A stretch of 64,000 nucleotides of DNA from Paraburkholderia bryophila (lineage in GTDB: Bacteria > Pseudomonadota > Gammaproteobacteria > Burkholderiales > Burkholderiaceae): the NCBI RefSeq assembly GCF_003269035.1, contig NZ_QLTK01000002.1, forward strand, positions 62,001-126,000, written 5' to 3'. The notes below the pieces were generated by a model. It was not told where the DNA came from. It ran no database searches and saw only the letters and a program-made list of their open reading frames with translations. Below are positions 27,737-37,464 of this stretch, piece by piece (positions within the stretch are counted from its first letter, which is position 1; each line of letters opens with the position of its first letter). The position numbers were made by a program, and so were the translations under genes.

Positions 27737-28819
27737 TCAGCGCGAATCAGCCGGGCCGGCGGTTTTCTGCGCATGCGCATCGTACGCCTCCACAATCCGC
27801 GCGACCAGCGGATGCCGTACCACGTCCGCGCTGGTGAAGCGCGTGAGCGCGATGCCGCGCACGTCCGACAGCACCTGCTGCGCTTCGATCAGCCCGCTCT
27901 TGTGGCCGCGCGGCAAATCGACCTGAGTCGTGTCGCCGGTTACCACGGCCTTCGAGCCGAAGCCGATCCGCGTGAGGAACATCTTCATCTGTTCAGGCGT
28001 GGTGTTCTGCGCCTCGTCGAGGATGATGAACGCGTGGTTCAGCGTGCGGCCGCGCATGTACGCGAGCGGCGCGATTTCGATCATCTGCCGCTCGAACATC
28101 TTGGCGGTTTTGTCGAAGCCGAGCAGGTCGTACAGCGCGTCGTACAGCGGCCGCAGATACGGGTCGACCTTCTGCGCCAGATCGCCCGGCAGAAAGCCGA
28201 GACGTTCGCCCGCTTCCACGGCCGGGCGTGTCAGCACGATGCGTTTGACCTGATCGCGTTCGAGCGCGTCTACCGCGCAGGCCACCGCGAGGTAGGTCTT
28301 GCCGGTACCGGCCGGGCCGATGCCGAAGGTGACGTCGTGGGCGATGATCTGCTTCAGATACTCGCGCTGCGCCGGCGTGCGGCCGCGCAGATCCGCCCGG
28401 CGCGTGTACAGCTTCGGGCCGAGTGCTTCGAGGTCGTCTTCGGCGGAGTCGGCGGGCTGGTCGAACGGATGGTCGGGGTTGCCGGGGAAACGCGGATCGG
28501 CCGCTTCGTCGCCGTTCGTGCCGCTACCGTTGCCGTTCGGCCGATGCCGCGCCGGATGACGCACCTCGATGAGCGCGAGCTGGATGTCGTCGATCGACAG
28601 CGGCGCGCGCGCATTGTTGTAGAAATTTTCGAGCGCGGTAAGCGCGAGCTTCGCTCCGCGCCCGCGAATCGAGATGCGATGGCCGCGGCGCTGGAGTGTG
28701 ACGTCGAGCGCCTGCTCGATCTGGCGCAGATTTTCGTCGAGCGGTCCGCAGAGGTTGGCGAGCCGCGCGTTGTCGTCGCGCGGTGCGGTGAATTCCAGAT
28801 GCTGCTGAGTGGTCTTCAA
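27737..28819 (-). CDS. phoH: PhoH-like ATPase (YbeZ)
   Basis: 360 residues. Walker [12 protein letters not shown] near residue 166 and Walker [22 protein letters not shown] near 270, followed by sensor [12 protein letters not shown]: the PhoH family. An N-terminal KH-like segment ([17 protein letters not shown]) precedes the ATPase. A Gly/Asn/Asp-rich linker (about 92-125) separates the two. Works with YbeY in RNA metabolism in E. coli. Lies 92 bp after miaB. Confidence 0.94.
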   Translation of the reverse strand: MKTTQQHLEFTAPRDDNARLANLCGPLDENLRQIEQALDVTLQRRGHRISIRGRGAKLALTALENFYNNARAPLSIDDIQLALIEVRHPARHRPNGNGSGTNGDEAADPRFPGNPDHPFDQPADSAEDDLEALGPKLYTRRADLRGRTPAQREYLKQIIAHDVTFGIGPAGTGKTYLAVACAVDALERDQVKRIVLTRPAVEAGERLGFLPGDLAQKVDPYLRPLYDALYDLLGFDKTAKMFERQMIEIAPLAYMRGRTLNHAFIILDEAQNTTPEQMKMFLTRIGFGSKAVVTGDTTQVDLPRGHKSGLIEAQQVLSDVRGIALTRFTSADVVRHPLVARIVEAYDAHAQKTAGPADSR

Positions 28820-28911
28820 GGCGGTGGTTCGATCCTGTCGGTTTCGATACGCGGATTGGGCGGCGCGGTTCGCGCAGCGGATTACTTACGTTGGTGCGGT
28901 CGTACTGTCGC

Positions 28912-30285
28912 TCAGTGGGTCGTGGCGGGTGCGTCGTCATGCACCAGCACCAGTTCGCCACGCAACGAATGTGGGTACGCATGGACGATTTTCACGTCCA
29001 CCATCTGGCCGATCAGCCGCGCGTGCGACGCGACCGGCGCCGGGAAATTCACCACCCGGTTGTTCTCGGTACGGCCCGCGAGTTCGTTCGGGTCCTTGCG
29101 CGCCGGGCGCTCGACCAGAATGCGCTCGATGTTGCCGACCATCGAATCACTGATGCGCTGCACGTTTTCTTCGATCGTAGCTTGCAGATGTTGCAGACGC
29201 TTGAGCTTCACTTCGCGCGGCGTGTCGTCGTGCAGATTCGCGGCGGGCGTGCCGGGACGCGGGCTGTAGATGAACGAGAAGCTGGTGTCGTACTGCATCT
29301 CGTGCACGAGCGCCATCATTTTGTCGAAGTCTTCTTCGGTCTCGCCGGGGAAGCCGACGATCATGTCGGTGGACAGCGACAGGTTGGGGCGGATCGCGCG
29401 CAGCTTGCGGATCACCGACTTGTATTCGAGCACGGTGTAGCCGCGCTTCATGGCCATCAGAACGCGGTCCGAGCCGTGTTGCACCGGCAGATGCAGGTGG
29501 CTGACGAGCTTCGGCACCTTGGCGTAGGTGTCGATCAGGCGCTGCGTGAATTCCTTCGGATGCGACGTGGTGTAGCGAATCCGTTCGATGCCCGGAATCT
29601 CGGCGACGTATTCGATCAGTTGCGCGAAGTCGGCGATTTCGGTGGAGCCGAGCGTCATGCCGGCACGGTATGCGTTGACGTTCTGGCCGAGCAGCGTGAC
29701 TTCGCGCACGCCCTGGTCGGCGAGGCCGGCGATTTCGGTCAGCACGTCGTCGAGCGGACGCGACACTTCTTCGCCGCGCGTGTACGGCACGACGCAGTAG
29801 CTGCAGTACTTGCTGCAGCCTTCCATGATCGACACGAACGCGCTCGGACCGTCGACGCGCGCCGGCGGCAGGTGGTCGAACTTTTCGATTTCCGGGAACG
29901 AGATGTCGACTTGCGCGCGACCGCTTTCACGGCGCTTGTCGATCATTTGCGGCAGACGGTGCAGCGTTTGAGGACCGAACACCAGATCCACGTACGGTGC
30001 GCGCGCCACGATCGAGGCGCCTTCCTGGCTCGCGACGCAACCGCCCACGCCGATGATCAGATTCGGGTTCGCTTCCTTCAGCTCGCGCACGCGGCCGAGT
30101 TCGGAGAAGACTTTCTCCTGCGCTTTTTCGCGCACCGAACAGGTGTTGAACAGAATCACGTCCGCGTCTTCCGGCGTGTCGGTCTTGACGAGGCCTTCGG
30201 CCGCGCCGAGTACGTCGACCATCTTGTCGGAGTCGTACTCGTTCATCTGGCAGCCGTACGTCTTTACATAAACTTTCTTGGTCAT
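28912..30285 (-). CDS. miaB: tRNA-2-methylthio-N6-dimethylallyladenosine synthase MiaB
   Basis: 457-residue radical-SAM methylthiotransferase acting on A37 of tRNAs. The N-terminal UPF0004 domain has [10 protein letters not shown] and the Cys in [10 protein letters not shown] and [10 protein letters not shown] (second cluster); the radical-SAM triad [15 protein letters not shown] lies near residue 153; a TRAM domain closes the protein. ATG at 30285 gives [15 protein letters not shown]. First gene of miaB-phoH-ybeY-chaC-corC-lnt. Confidence 0.97.
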   Translation of the reverse strand: MTKKVYVKTYGCQMNEYDSDKMVDVLGAAEGLVKTDTPEDADVILFNTCSVREKAQEKVFSELGRVRELKEANPNLIIGVGGCVASQEGASIVARAPYVDLVFGPQTLHRLPQMIDKRRESGRAQVDISFPEIEKFDHLPPARVDGPSAFVSIMEGCSKYCSYCVVPYTRGEEVSRPLDDVLTEIAGLADQGVREVTLLGQNVNAYRAGMTLGSTEIADFAQLIEYVAEIPGIERIRYTTSHPKEFTQRLIDTYAKVPKLVSHLHLPVQHGSDRVLMAMKRGYTVLEYKSVIRKLRAIRPNLSLSTDMIVGFPGETEEDFDKMMALVHEMQYDTSFSFIYSPRPGTPAANLHDDTPREVKLKRLQHLQATIEENVQRISDSMVGNIERILVERPARKDPNELAGRTENNRVVNFPAPVASHARLIGQMVDVKIVHAYPHSLRGELVLVHDDAPATTH

Positions 30286-30379
30286 CGAATTTCGCCGGTC
30301 GCAGTGGTTAACCTGGGGGCGTCTTTTAAAAGGTGGAGTGGGGGCAAAACATGCAGGCAGAGTGCTGCGTAACTCAATA

Positions 30380-31363
30380 TTATAGCCCTTCATCGACGGG
30401 GCTTTCCGCGCGCGCCTTGCCGTGCGGCCGCTCCGGCGGCAAGCCCAGCAGGCTTTCCAGTTCGTCCGAGACCTGCGCGAAGCGCTCGCTCAGGAAATCC
30501 AGCAGCGCGCGCACGCGCGGCGCCATGAAACGGTTGCGGTGGTACAGCGCGTGCAGCGGCGCATCGGGATAGCGCCAGTCGGGCAGCAGCACTTTCAGGC
30601 CGTCGGCGCGCAGATCCGCTTCCACGTCCCACATCGACTTGATCACGATACCGTAGCCGCGCAGCGCCCATTCGCGGGCGACCGCGCCGTCGTTGGTCTC
30701 GCGGGCGGTCTCGAACGGCACGGTGTAGTGCTGCGTCTCGTCGCCGCGCGTGAAACGCCATTCGTTTGCAAGGCCGGTCGCGGTGCCCAGCACGATGCAG
30801 TCGAAATTGGCCAGATCGAGCGGATCTTTCGGCTCGCCCTTGCGCGCGATGTAATCCGGCGACGCGCACAGCACGCGCCGGTTCGGCGCCAGCTTGCGGG
30901 CCACTAGCGAACTGTCCTGCGGCATGCCGAAGCGGATCGCCAGATCGATATCTTCCTGCACCAGATTCGACAGCGAGTCCGACAGCGTCAGCGCGAACGT
31001 CACCTCCGGGTACAGCGCGTTGAACTCGTCGAGCCAGTGCATCAGCAGATTCCGGCCGAAATCCGAGGTCGCGGAAATGCGCACCTTGCCGCGTACCACG
31101 CCCTGGCCTGCTTGCAGCGCGGCTTCGGCGTCGTCGAGCGATTGCAGCGCCTGGCGGCAGCAGTTCAGGTAGAGGCGGCCTTCGTCGGTGAGGCGGAGCT
31201 GGCGGGTGGTGCGCTCGAATAGTCGCGCTTTCAGTCCGGCTTCCAGTTTGGCGAGGCGCGCGCTCGCGGCCGCCGGCGTCAAGCCCATCTTACGGCCCGC
31301 CGCCGACAGGCTGCCCTGCTGCGCCGCCTCGACGAAGAGGCGAATGTCACCGAGGTTATCCAT
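30380..31363 (-). CDS. LysR family transcriptional regulator
   Basis: 327 residues. N-terminal winged helix-turn-helix ([54 protein letters not shown]) and a periplasmic-binding-fold effector domain. The ATG at 31363 ([10 protein letters not shown]) is the family start. It is divergent from a VOC protein and an MFS exporter and very likely regulates them through the dyad at 31383-31420. The closest general type is the aromatic/drug-responsive CrgA/AaeR-like branch; the inducer is unknown. Confidence 0.92.
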   Translation of the reverse strand: MDNLGDIRLFVEAAQQGSLSAAGRKMGLTPAAASARLAKLEAGLKARLFERTTRQLRLTDEGRLYLNCCRQALQSLDDAEAALQAGQGVVRGKVRISATSDFGRNLLMHWLDEFNALYPEVTFALTLSDSLSNLVQEDIDLAIRFGMPQDSSLVARKLAPNRRVLCASPDYIARKGEPKDPLDLANFDCIVLGTATGLANEWRFTRGDETQHYTVPFETARETNDGAVAREWALRGYGIVIKSMWDVEADLRADGLKVLLPDWRYPDAPLHALYHRNRFMAPRVRALLDFLSERFAQVSDELESLLGLPPERPHGKARAESPVDEGL

Positions 31364-31382
31364 CACGCGGCTTTCAAAAATA

Positions 31383-31420
31383 ATTTGATAATGCTTCAAA
31401 TGCTACGCCAATTATCAAAT
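31383..31420. promoter_or_regulatory. Perfect inverted repeat in the LysR-VOC divergon
   Basis: ATTTGATAAT (31383-31392) and ATTATCAAAT (31411-31420), 18 bases apart, with a shorter TTTGA-N7-TCAAA nested at the left. It starts 20 bp from the lysR start codon, as expected for an autoregulatory LysR site. Confidence 0.6.
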
Positions 31421-31485
31421 CGTCGCTCAGCGCCGACAATCCACTCCTCGAAAACCCTGGTGCCCTGCGCTGAGGCCCCCACACC

Positions 31486-31899
31486 ATGCAACTCGATCAC
31501 GCAACGATCGTCACCGCCGACCTCGACACCGCCCGACGTTTTTTCGTCGACGTCGTGGGCCTGGTCGAGGGGGCGCGTCCGCCTTTTTCGGTCGATGGTT
31601 ACTGGCTTTACGCGAACGCCGGCCGGCCGCTGATCCATCTGATCGACGCGACGGTGCCCGCCGTGACCGGTCGGGCGGCGCCGCGCATCGACCATATCGC
31701 GTTCCGGCTGGAGAACGCCGTTGAGTGGCAGGCGCTGCTCGGGCGTCTGGAGGCCACCGGCGTGGACTACCAGCGCGCGCAGGTGCCGCCGATGGGACCG
31801 CAACCCGCCGAAGTGCAACTCTTCGTGGCGCTCGCGCCGGGCGTCGTCGTCGAATTCGTGACGGCGCAGCAGCACGCTCAATTCAAGAACCTGGAGTAA
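31486..31899 (+). CDS. VOC (glyoxalase/dioxygenase-fold) family protein
   Basis: 137 residues made of two beta-alpha-beta-beta-beta repeats. Possible metal ligands are His4 (QLDHATI), His in PLIHLID, His in IDHIAF and Glu in VVVEFVT, a full glyoxalase-type set. It could be a resistance or isomerase enzyme. ATG is 4 bp upstream-coupled to the MFS gene that follows, so the two probably act together under the LysR regulator. Function beyond the fold is not assignable. Confidence 0.85.
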   Translation: MQLDHATIVTADLDTARRFFVDVVGLVEGARPPFSVDGYWLYANAGRPLIHLIDATVPAVTGRAAPRIDHIAFRLENAVEWQALLGRLEATGVDYQRAQVPPMGPQPAEVQLFVALAPGVVVEFVTAQQHAQFKNLE

Positions 31900-31903
31900 A
31901 GAA

Positions 31904-33070
31904 ATGCCCATTCCATTACTCGCGCTAGCCATTAGCGCCTTCGCGATCGGTACGACCGAATTCGTCATCATGGGCTTGCTGCCCGACGTCGCACGCGATC
32001 TGGCCGTGTCGATTCCCTCGGCGGGTTTGCTGGTGAGCGGCTACGCGCTCGGTGTCGCGGTCGGCGCGCCGCTGCTGGCGGTGGTCACCAGCAAGATGCC
32101 GCGCAAGCTCGCGCTGCAACTGCTGATGGGTGTGTTCATCGTCGGCAATACGCTGTGCGCGATCGCGTCCAGCTATTCCGTGCTGATGGTCGCGCGGGTC
32201 GTGACCTCGTTCGCGCATGGCTCGTTCTTCGGGATCGGCGCGGTGGTGGCGGCCTCGCTGGTGCCGGCTGAAAAGCGGGCCAGCGCGATCGCGCTGATGT
32301 TCACCGGCTTGACGCTCGCGAACGTGCTCGGCGTGCCGTTCGGTACCTTCGTCGGGCAGGAATTCGGCTGGCGCGCGGCGTTCTGGATCGTCAGTCTGTT
32401 CGGCGTGCTGTCGCTGGCGGGCGTGTCGCTGCTGGTGCCGAATCGCCATGACGCCGGGCCGGTCGGTCTGGGTCACGAAGTGCGCGTGCTGAAGGACCCG
32501 CAGGTCTGGACCGCGCTCGCGATGACGGTGCTCGGCTTCGGCGGCGTGTTCGTGGTGTTCACGTATATCGCGCCGATTCTCGAGCAGGTGAGCGGCTTCT
32601 CGCCGCGCGGTGTGACGTTGATTCTGGTGCTGTTCGGCGTCGGACTCACGATCGGCAACACGGTGGGCGGCAAGCTCGCGGACCGCGCACTGATGCCTTC
32701 GCTGATGGGCATTCTGGTCGCGCTTGCCGTGGTGATGGCGATTTTCGCGCGCACCAGCCATTCGCAGGTGGCGGCGGCGATCACGATCTTCGTGTGGGGG
32801 ATCGCGGCGTTCGCGACGGTGCCGCCGCTGCAGATGCGCGTGGTCGAGAAGGCGGCCGCAGCGCCGAATCTGGCGTCGACGTTGAATATCGGCGCGTTCA
32901 ACGTGGGCAATGCGGGCGGCGCGTGGCTGGGTGGACTGGTGATCAACCACGGACATTCGCTGGATACGTTGCCGTGGGTCGCGGCTGCGGTCAGTGTGGT
33001 GGCGTTGCTGTTGACCTGGTTTGCCGCGCGCAGGGATGCGCCGGGGGCGGTGCTGGCGCAGCGGGCTTGA
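31904..33070 (+). CDS. MFS transporter, DHA1 family (AraJ/YdhP-like efflux)
   Basis: 388 residues, 12 predicted membrane helices. SAFAIGTTEFVIMGLLPDVARDL at the N-terminus is the hallmark of the AraJ/NepI/SotB/PbuE-like DHA1 branch; TSKMPRKLAL is the loop 2-3 motif, in a weak form. Members export sugars, purines or drugs. It starts 4 bases after the VOC stop. The divergent LysR gene makes an inducible detoxification unit plausible; substrate unknown. Confidence 0.9.
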   Translation: MPIPLLALAISAFAIGTTEFVIMGLLPDVARDLAVSIPSAGLLVSGYALGVAVGAPLLAVVTSKMPRKLALQLLMGVFIVGNTLCAIASSYSVLMVARVVTSFAHGSFFGIGAVVAASLVPAEKRASAIALMFTGLTLANVLGVPFGTFVGQEFGWRAAFWIVSLFGVLSLAGVSLLVPNRHDAGPVGLGHEVRVLKDPQVWTALAMTVLGFGGVFVVFTYIAPILEQVSGFSPRGVTLILVLFGVGLTIGNTVGGKLADRALMPSLMGILVALAVVMAIFARTSHSQVAAAITIFVWGIAAFATVPPLQMRVVEKAAAAPNLASTLNIGAFNVGNAGGAWLGGLVINHGHSLDTLPWVAAAVSVVALLLTWFAARRDAPGAVLAQRA

Positions 33071-33162
33071 TGATTGTTAGTGGGTGAGGAAACTTTGCTG
33101 GCCTATCCTTCGCGGCCGCTTTGAAGGACGCCAGCACAGGTAAATCCACCGATACTCGGGGC

Positions 33163-33549
33163 TTATTGACTGCGCGTTTGGCGATAGCGACGTACGCCGA
33201 TATTCAGAAGCCATACGGCTACGCCGACGACTGCAATCGACGCCACCAGAATCACGAGAAGCAACATGCCGTTGATGTCGTATTGGCTGTCTGGCTTCAA
33301 TACGCCACTGTTCATTAGAAGCCGTCGTATGGACTCGATCGTTCCCGGCTTCGCATAAACCGTCGCCGCCAGTTGACGTGCCAGTAAGTCACCGAGTAAC
33401 AGGGTGATGGCGAGGTTGGCGATATATCGCGCTATTTTCATCACCGGACTGTAGTAGCGCCCTTGCGGCAACGGGCCGGGCCCTTCCTTTGCGACGGCGG
33501 GGGGATTATCGCGTCCTACGGATGTGCCGGAGAAGGCGGTAAATTGCAC
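33163..33549 (-). CDS. Hypothetical small membrane protein
   Basis: Up to 128 residues, not recognised. Two hydrophobic segments are clear: IANLAITLLLGDLLA and INGMLLLVILVASIAVVGVAVWLLNI, followed by a basic tail (GVRRYRQTRSQ). The first 36 residues are poorly convincing; an internal ATG at 33441 (MKIARYIANL) may be the true start, giving 92 residues. The region is noticeably less GC-rich than its neighbours, and the gene stands alone between convergent and divergent neighbours. No function proposed. Confidence 0.55.
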   Translation of the reverse strand: MQFTAFSGTSVGRDNPPAVAKEGPGPLPQGRYYSPVMKIARYIANLAITLLLGDLLARQLAATVYAKPGTIESIRRLLMNSGVLKPDSQYDINGMLLLVILVASIAVVGVAVWLLNIGVRRYRQTRSQ

Positions 33550-33787
33550 GAACGCGTCGGTAGCAGAACGGCGAGGCGCTGACTGGTTTGCGGAGCGGAA
33601 CGTTTTTTCTTACTTCTTCCATCGTCAGCACTTCCGGTCCGCCCGAATCCGCAAGAACACCAGAGTTTCTAAGCGAGCAGCGCATATAACAGTGTGAAGA
33701 TAACTTCGTTGGGCGTGGCCAATCGCGATGCTATCTTGCTTCCACTAACTGCTTGCCCGCCGTCCGGCGGCGCTCCTGGAGGCAATC

Positions 33788-34552
33788 ATGCATTCCCCGC
33801 TTGCGCTGGTTCGCGATCCCGCGGCTGACACCGCAGCGTCGCCGCGTGCCGCCGAACCTTTCGATGCACTCGAACATCTCGTCGGCGTGAATCTCGCCCG
33901 TTTGCGCGCCGAGCGGCAACTGTCGCTCGACGCATTGGCCCGCGCGTCCGGCGTCTCGCGCGCCATGCTCGCGCAGATCGAATCGGCGCGCAGCGTGCCG
34001 TCGATCAAGGTGCTGTGCAAGGTCGCGGCCGCGTTGAAAGTATCGGTCGCCGCGTTTTTGCGGCGTCATGCGACCAACGGCTTCGAACATTTGCCGGCCG
34101 AGCGCTCGTCGCGGATCGTCAGCGCCAACGGCCGCTATTCGGCCCGGCCGCTTTATCCCGACGCCGAGCCGACCGTCGCCGAGTTTCACGAGTTGCGTAT
34201 CGCGGCCTTGCATACCGAAGCCGGCACGCGCCGCGCGCCGGGCACCACGGTGAATCTCGTGGTCAGCGAAGGCACGCTCGAAGTCAGCGTGCACGACCAG
34301 CGTCAATTGCTCGCCACGGGCGACGCGATCGTGTTCGACGCCGACCAGCCGCATAGCCTGCGCAATCCCGGCGACACCGAAGCGCGCGCGTTTCGCGTGA
34401 CGTTGAAGGCGGAGACGCCGCCGCGTTGGGACGTGCCTGCGTCGCACGAGGCGGTGCGTGAAACCACGCATGCCGCCGCGCGCGAAACGACACACGAGGC
34501 ACACGAGTCACATGAGGCGCACGAACCGGTCCGCGAGGCCGCGCCTGTTTGA
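33788..34552 (+). CDS. XRE family regulator with C-terminal cupin domain
   Basis: 254 residues. HTH (about 33-87): LARLRAERQLSLDALARASGVSRAMLAQIESARSVPSIKVLCKVAAAL. A cupin-type sensor domain follows (GTTVNLVVSEGTLEVSVHDQ, DADQPHSLRNPGD), the architecture of PuuR/SutR-like regulators. The last 35 residues are a low-complexity His/Glu/Ala run with near-repeats (ETTHxA, HEAHE). GGAGG-like CTGGAGG upstream supports the ATG at 33788. Target genes are not evident; ribB downstream has its own riboswitch. Confidence 0.88.
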   Translation: MHSPLALVRDPAADTAASPRAAEPFDALEHLVGVNLARLRAERQLSLDALARASGVSRAMLAQIESARSVPSIKVLCKVAAALKVSVAAFLRRHATNGFEHLPAERSSRIVSANGRYSARPLYPDAEPTVAEFHELRIAALHTEAGTRRAPGTTVNLVVSEGTLEVSVHDQRQLLATGDAIVFDADQPHSLRNPGDTEARAFRVTLKAETPPRWDVPASHEAVRETTHAAARETTHEAHESHEAHEPVREAAPV

Positions 34553-34679
34553 CGGACTGTGCAGGACGGACGTGCTTTACCGCCAATAGCGTTCTCCATC
34601 CGTTCAGTAGGGGTTGCGCTGCAGACCCGGCGTGACTGCTGTATGCTTTGCCAGCCGGTCGTTTCCGGCAATCAGTGCG

Positions 34680-34855
34680 TCTTCAGGGCGGGGCGAAATT
34701 CCCCACCGGCGGTATGCCGGCAGCGCGAAAGCGTGAGCCGGTGAGCCCGCGAGCGCCCGCATCGCGCGGTCTTTTCGAGTCGGAAAGAAACGCAGCGGGG
34801 TCAGCAGATCTGGTGAGAAGCCAGAGCCGACGGTCATAGTCCGGATGGAAGAAGA
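34680..34855 (+). promoter_or_regulatory. FMN riboswitch (RFN element)
   Basis: The conserved RFN blocks appear in order: CTTCAGGGCGGGGCGAAATT at the start, CCCCACCGGCGGT, GCCCGCGAGCG, then GGTCAGCAGATCTGGTGAGA, AGCCAGAGCCGACGGTCATAG-type and TCCGGATGGAAGAAG at the end. It senses FMN and represses ribB in cis. CGCTCGC at 34888-34894 can pair either with GAGCG (34901-34905) or with GCGAGCG (34910-34916), a possible expression platform; no U-tract follows, so control may be translational or Rho-linked. Confidence 0.95.
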
Positions 34856-34992
34856 TGTGCAGATAGTCATGTTCGTTTCCGTGACGCCGCTCGCAGGTTT
34901 GAGCGGTGCGCGAGCGTCGCTTTGCGCGGCGTTCAACGGCGCGTCTTTGTCTGTTTGCAATGCCCTGAAACGTTTTTCGCCCAACTTTTGCG

Positions 34993-35727
34993 ATGAGCGT
35001 TTCAATCATGACCTTTGCTACTTTTCCCGTTCCCTCGACGATTGCGGACGACGCTGTCCTCGATCTCCCGTTGCTCGCCACCGAACCCGTTCCACCGCGT
35101 ATCGCCGCCGCGTTGCAAGCCATGCGCGATGGCCGCGCCGTGGTGCTGCAAGACGACCACGATCGTGAGAACGAAGCCGATCTGATCGTCTCGGCCGAGC
35201 GTCTTTCCGTCGAAACCATGGCCTTGCTGATCCGCGAATGCAGCGGCATCGTCTGCCTGTGCCTGCCCGACGAGAAGATCCGCGCGCTCGAATTGCCGCC
35301 CATGGCGGTCAACAACGAAAGCCGTCACGGCACCGCGTTCACGGTGTCTATCGAAGCGCGCGACGGTGTGACGACCGGCGTCTCCGCGCTCGATCGCGTG
35401 ACGACGATTCGCGCCGCCATCGCGGACAACGCGAAACCTGCCGACATCGTGCGTCCGGGTCACGTGTTCCCGTTACGCGCCATGCCCGGCGGCGTGCTGG
35501 CGCGTCGCGGTCACACCGAAGGCACGGTGGACCTGGCGGTTCTCGCGGGTCTGAAACCGGCCGGCGTGCTGTGCGAACTGATGAACGCCGACGGCACCAT
35601 GACGCGTGGCGCGGAAGTGGAGCGCTTCGCCGCCCAACACAATCTGCCGATGCTGACGATTGCCGAACTGGTGGAGTTTCGTCAGGCGTTGGCGCAGGCA
35701 CGCGAGTGCGTGGCTGACGAGGCGTGA
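34993..35727 (+). CDS. ribB: 3,4-dihydroxy-2-butanone-4-phosphate synthase
   Basis: 244 residues; converts ribulose-5-phosphate to the four-carbon precursor of riboflavin. [16 protein letters not shown] (about 54-69) holds the acidic metal-binding loop, and [22 protein letters not shown] and [12 protein letters not shown] follow. It is the stand-alone type, without a GTP cyclohydrolase II domain. Starts at 34993 or 15 bases later (second Met at 35008). The FMN riboswitch 140 bp upstream gives feedback control. Confidence 0.96.
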   Translation: MSVSIMTFATFPVPSTIADDAVLDLPLLATEPVPPRIAAALQAMRDGRAVVLQDDHDRENEADLIVSAERLSVETMALLIRECSGIVCLCLPDEKIRALELPPMAVNNESRHGTAFTVSIEARDGVTTGVSALDRVTTIRAAIADNAKPADIVRPGHVFPLRAMPGGVLARRGHTEGTVDLAVLAGLKPAGVLCELMNADGTMTRGAEVERFAAQHNLPMLTIAELVEFRQALAQARECVADEA

Positions 35728-35779
35728 CGATATAAAGCCGTGAGCGGCGTGCGATTTCGTGCGTCGCCGGCAGAAATGC

Positions 35780-35815
35780 AAAAGGCCGGCTCTCAACGAG
35801 AGCCGGCCTTTTTTC
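35780..35815. terminator. Terminator between ribB and the HAD gene
   Basis: AAAAGGCCGGCTCTC pairs with GAGAGCCGGCCTTTT around a 3-4 base loop; A-run and T-run make it bidirectional. Confidence 0.9.
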
Positions 35816-35833
35816 CAGGCAATGGCAATCGGT

Positions 35834-36520
35834 CTACGACTGCTGGTCGCCGAACTCGCCGCGCACGCCGGCCTCGACCAGCGCGGGCAACTCGTCCATA
35901 TGTTTCATGATGCGCGTCATGCCCATCTTGCGCAGCGCATCCGCATAGCCGTCCGGAATATGGCTCGCGCCGACGAACGCGATGGTCTTCATGCCGGCCG
36001 CGCGCGCCGCATTCAAGCCCGCGACACTGTCCTCCACCACGATACAACGTGACGGTTCCACGCCGAGCGTTTGCGCGGCGAACAGGTACACATCGGGATA
36101 GGGCTTGGGCCGCGCCACTTGCTCGGCGCTAAAAATCCGCTCGCCGAAAATCTGCTGCAAACCCGCGCGCCGCACCGACGCATGCACGCGCGCCATGCGG
36201 CTGTTCGACACGACGGCCGCCGGCAGGCTGACGCGCTGCAACGCGTCGCGTACGCCGTTGATCGGACTGAGCGAGGCCGCGAGTTCGAGCTCGACGTTGT
36301 GTTCGACGGTGTTCAGAAAACTCGCGGGCAACGTAATGTCGAAGGACTTCTCGATGCCTTCGAGAAAGCGCGACATCTGCTGGCCGAACGCCGTTTTGAC
36401 GACGGGTTCGAAGTCGAGGCTGGGGAAGGTGGCGTTGAGCGTGGCGAGCATCACGCGGTCGGCGATGATTTCGCTGTCGACGAGTACGCCGTCGCAGTCA
36501 CAGATGAGGTGGTCGATCAT
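35834..36520 (-). CDS. HAD family hydrolase (beta-phosphoglucomutase/phosphatase-like)
   Basis: 228 residues. Motif I CDCDGVLVDSE (nucleophile Asp8, acid Asp10), motif II VVSNSR, motif III Lys in RPKPYPDVYLFAAQTLG and motif IV VEDSVAGLNAARAAGM are all intact. The DGVLVDSE form places it with small-sugar-phosphate phosphatases (YieH/GPP-like). Lying beside the glycerol genes, a glycerol-phosphate or sugar-phosphate substrate is possible, but this is a guess from context. ATG at 36520 starts MIDHLICDCDG. Confidence 0.9.
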   Translation of the reverse strand: MIDHLICDCDGVLVDSEIIADRVMLATLNATFPSLDFEPVVKTAFGQQMSRFLEGIEKSFDITLPASFLNTVEHNVELELAASLSPINGVRDALQRVSLPAAVVSNSRMARVHASVRRAGLQQIFGERIFSAEQVARPKPYPDVYLFAAQTLGVEPSRCIVVEDSVAGLNAARAAGMKTIAFVGASHIPDGYADALRKMGMTRIMKHMDELPALVEAGVRGEFGDQQS

Positions 36521-36718
36521 GCTTGGGAACGGAAAGCGGAGCGCGCTTTGGCAAGACAGTTGCAAGCTCCTGCGCGCAGATTGAAAGCATCATGATACGT
36601 GCTTTGCCGTCGTGTGCGCGACGCCGCTGCGGTTCCGCTACGTTTCGCTGCGTGCCGCTGTGGCCGGGACGGCCCTCGGAGGTACTGCGTCCCGGCTTGA
36701 ACCCGCTGTGCCGCGAGC

Positions 36719-37435
36719 TTAATGCGTGGTATGCAGGAACATGTACAGCGCCGTGGCTGCCGCGCCGCCCAGCAGCGGACCGCAGACCGGAATCCATGCA
36801 TAGCTCCAGTCGCTGCCGCGCTTGCCCGGAATCGGCAGCAGTGCGTGCATCAGACGCGGCGACAGATCGCGCGCCGGGCTCATCGCGTAACCCGTCGGGC
36901 CGCCGAGCGAAATGCCGATACCGAGCACCAGCAGGCCGACCGGCAGCGCGTCGAGCGCGCCCAGACCGACTTGCGGCGACGCCAGATACAGCACGCCGAG
37001 AATCAGCACGAAGGTGGCGATCATTTCGGTGAGCAGGTTATGCGGCACGCTGCGAATCGCCGGCGCGGTGCAGAACACGCCGAGCTTCACGTCGGCATCG
37101 GCTTCTTTCTCGAAGTGCTGACGATAGGCGATCCACACGAGCAGCGCGCCCGCCATCCCGCCGAGCATTTGCGCGGCCACGTAGCCGGGCACCTTGGCCC
37201 ATGCGAATTTGCCGGCCAGCGCAAGGCTGACGGTCACGACCGGATTCAGGTGAGCGCCGCTGAACGACGCGGTGACGTAGACCGCGATGAACACGGCCAT
37301 CGCCCAGCCCATCACGATCACGATCAGGTCCGCGCCCTTGCCCTTGGTGCGCGCGAGCAGCACGTTGGCGACCGCGCCGTTGCCGAGCAGCACCAGAAGC
37401 GCGGTGCCGATGAATTCCGCAATGTAAGGAGACAT
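36719..37435 (-). CDS. glpF: Glycerol uptake facilitator (aquaglyceroporin)
   Basis: 238-residue MIP-family channel with six membrane helices. The two pore boxes are non-canonical: the first reads HLNPVVT (NPV for NPA), the second GYAMSPARD (SPA for NPA), although the Arg and Asp of the second box are kept. Glycerol facilitation is inferred from position: last gene of glpD-glpK-glpF, 93 bp after glpK with a hairpin in between. Inner membrane. Confidence 0.92.
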   Translation of the reverse strand: MSPYIAEFIGTALLVLLGNGAVANVLLARTKGKGADLIVIVMGWAMAVFIAVYVTASFSGAHLNPVVTVSLALAGKFAWAKVPGYVAAQMLGGMAGALLVWIAYRQHFEKEADADVKLGVFCTAPAIRSVPHNLLTEMIATFVLILGVLYLASPQVGLGALDALPVGLLVLGIGISLGGPTGYAMSPARDLSPRLMHALLPIPGKRGSDWSYAWIPVCGPLLGGAAATALYMFLHTTH

Positions 37436-37464
37436 GATTGGGTATCCGAAATATAGTTGTTAGG

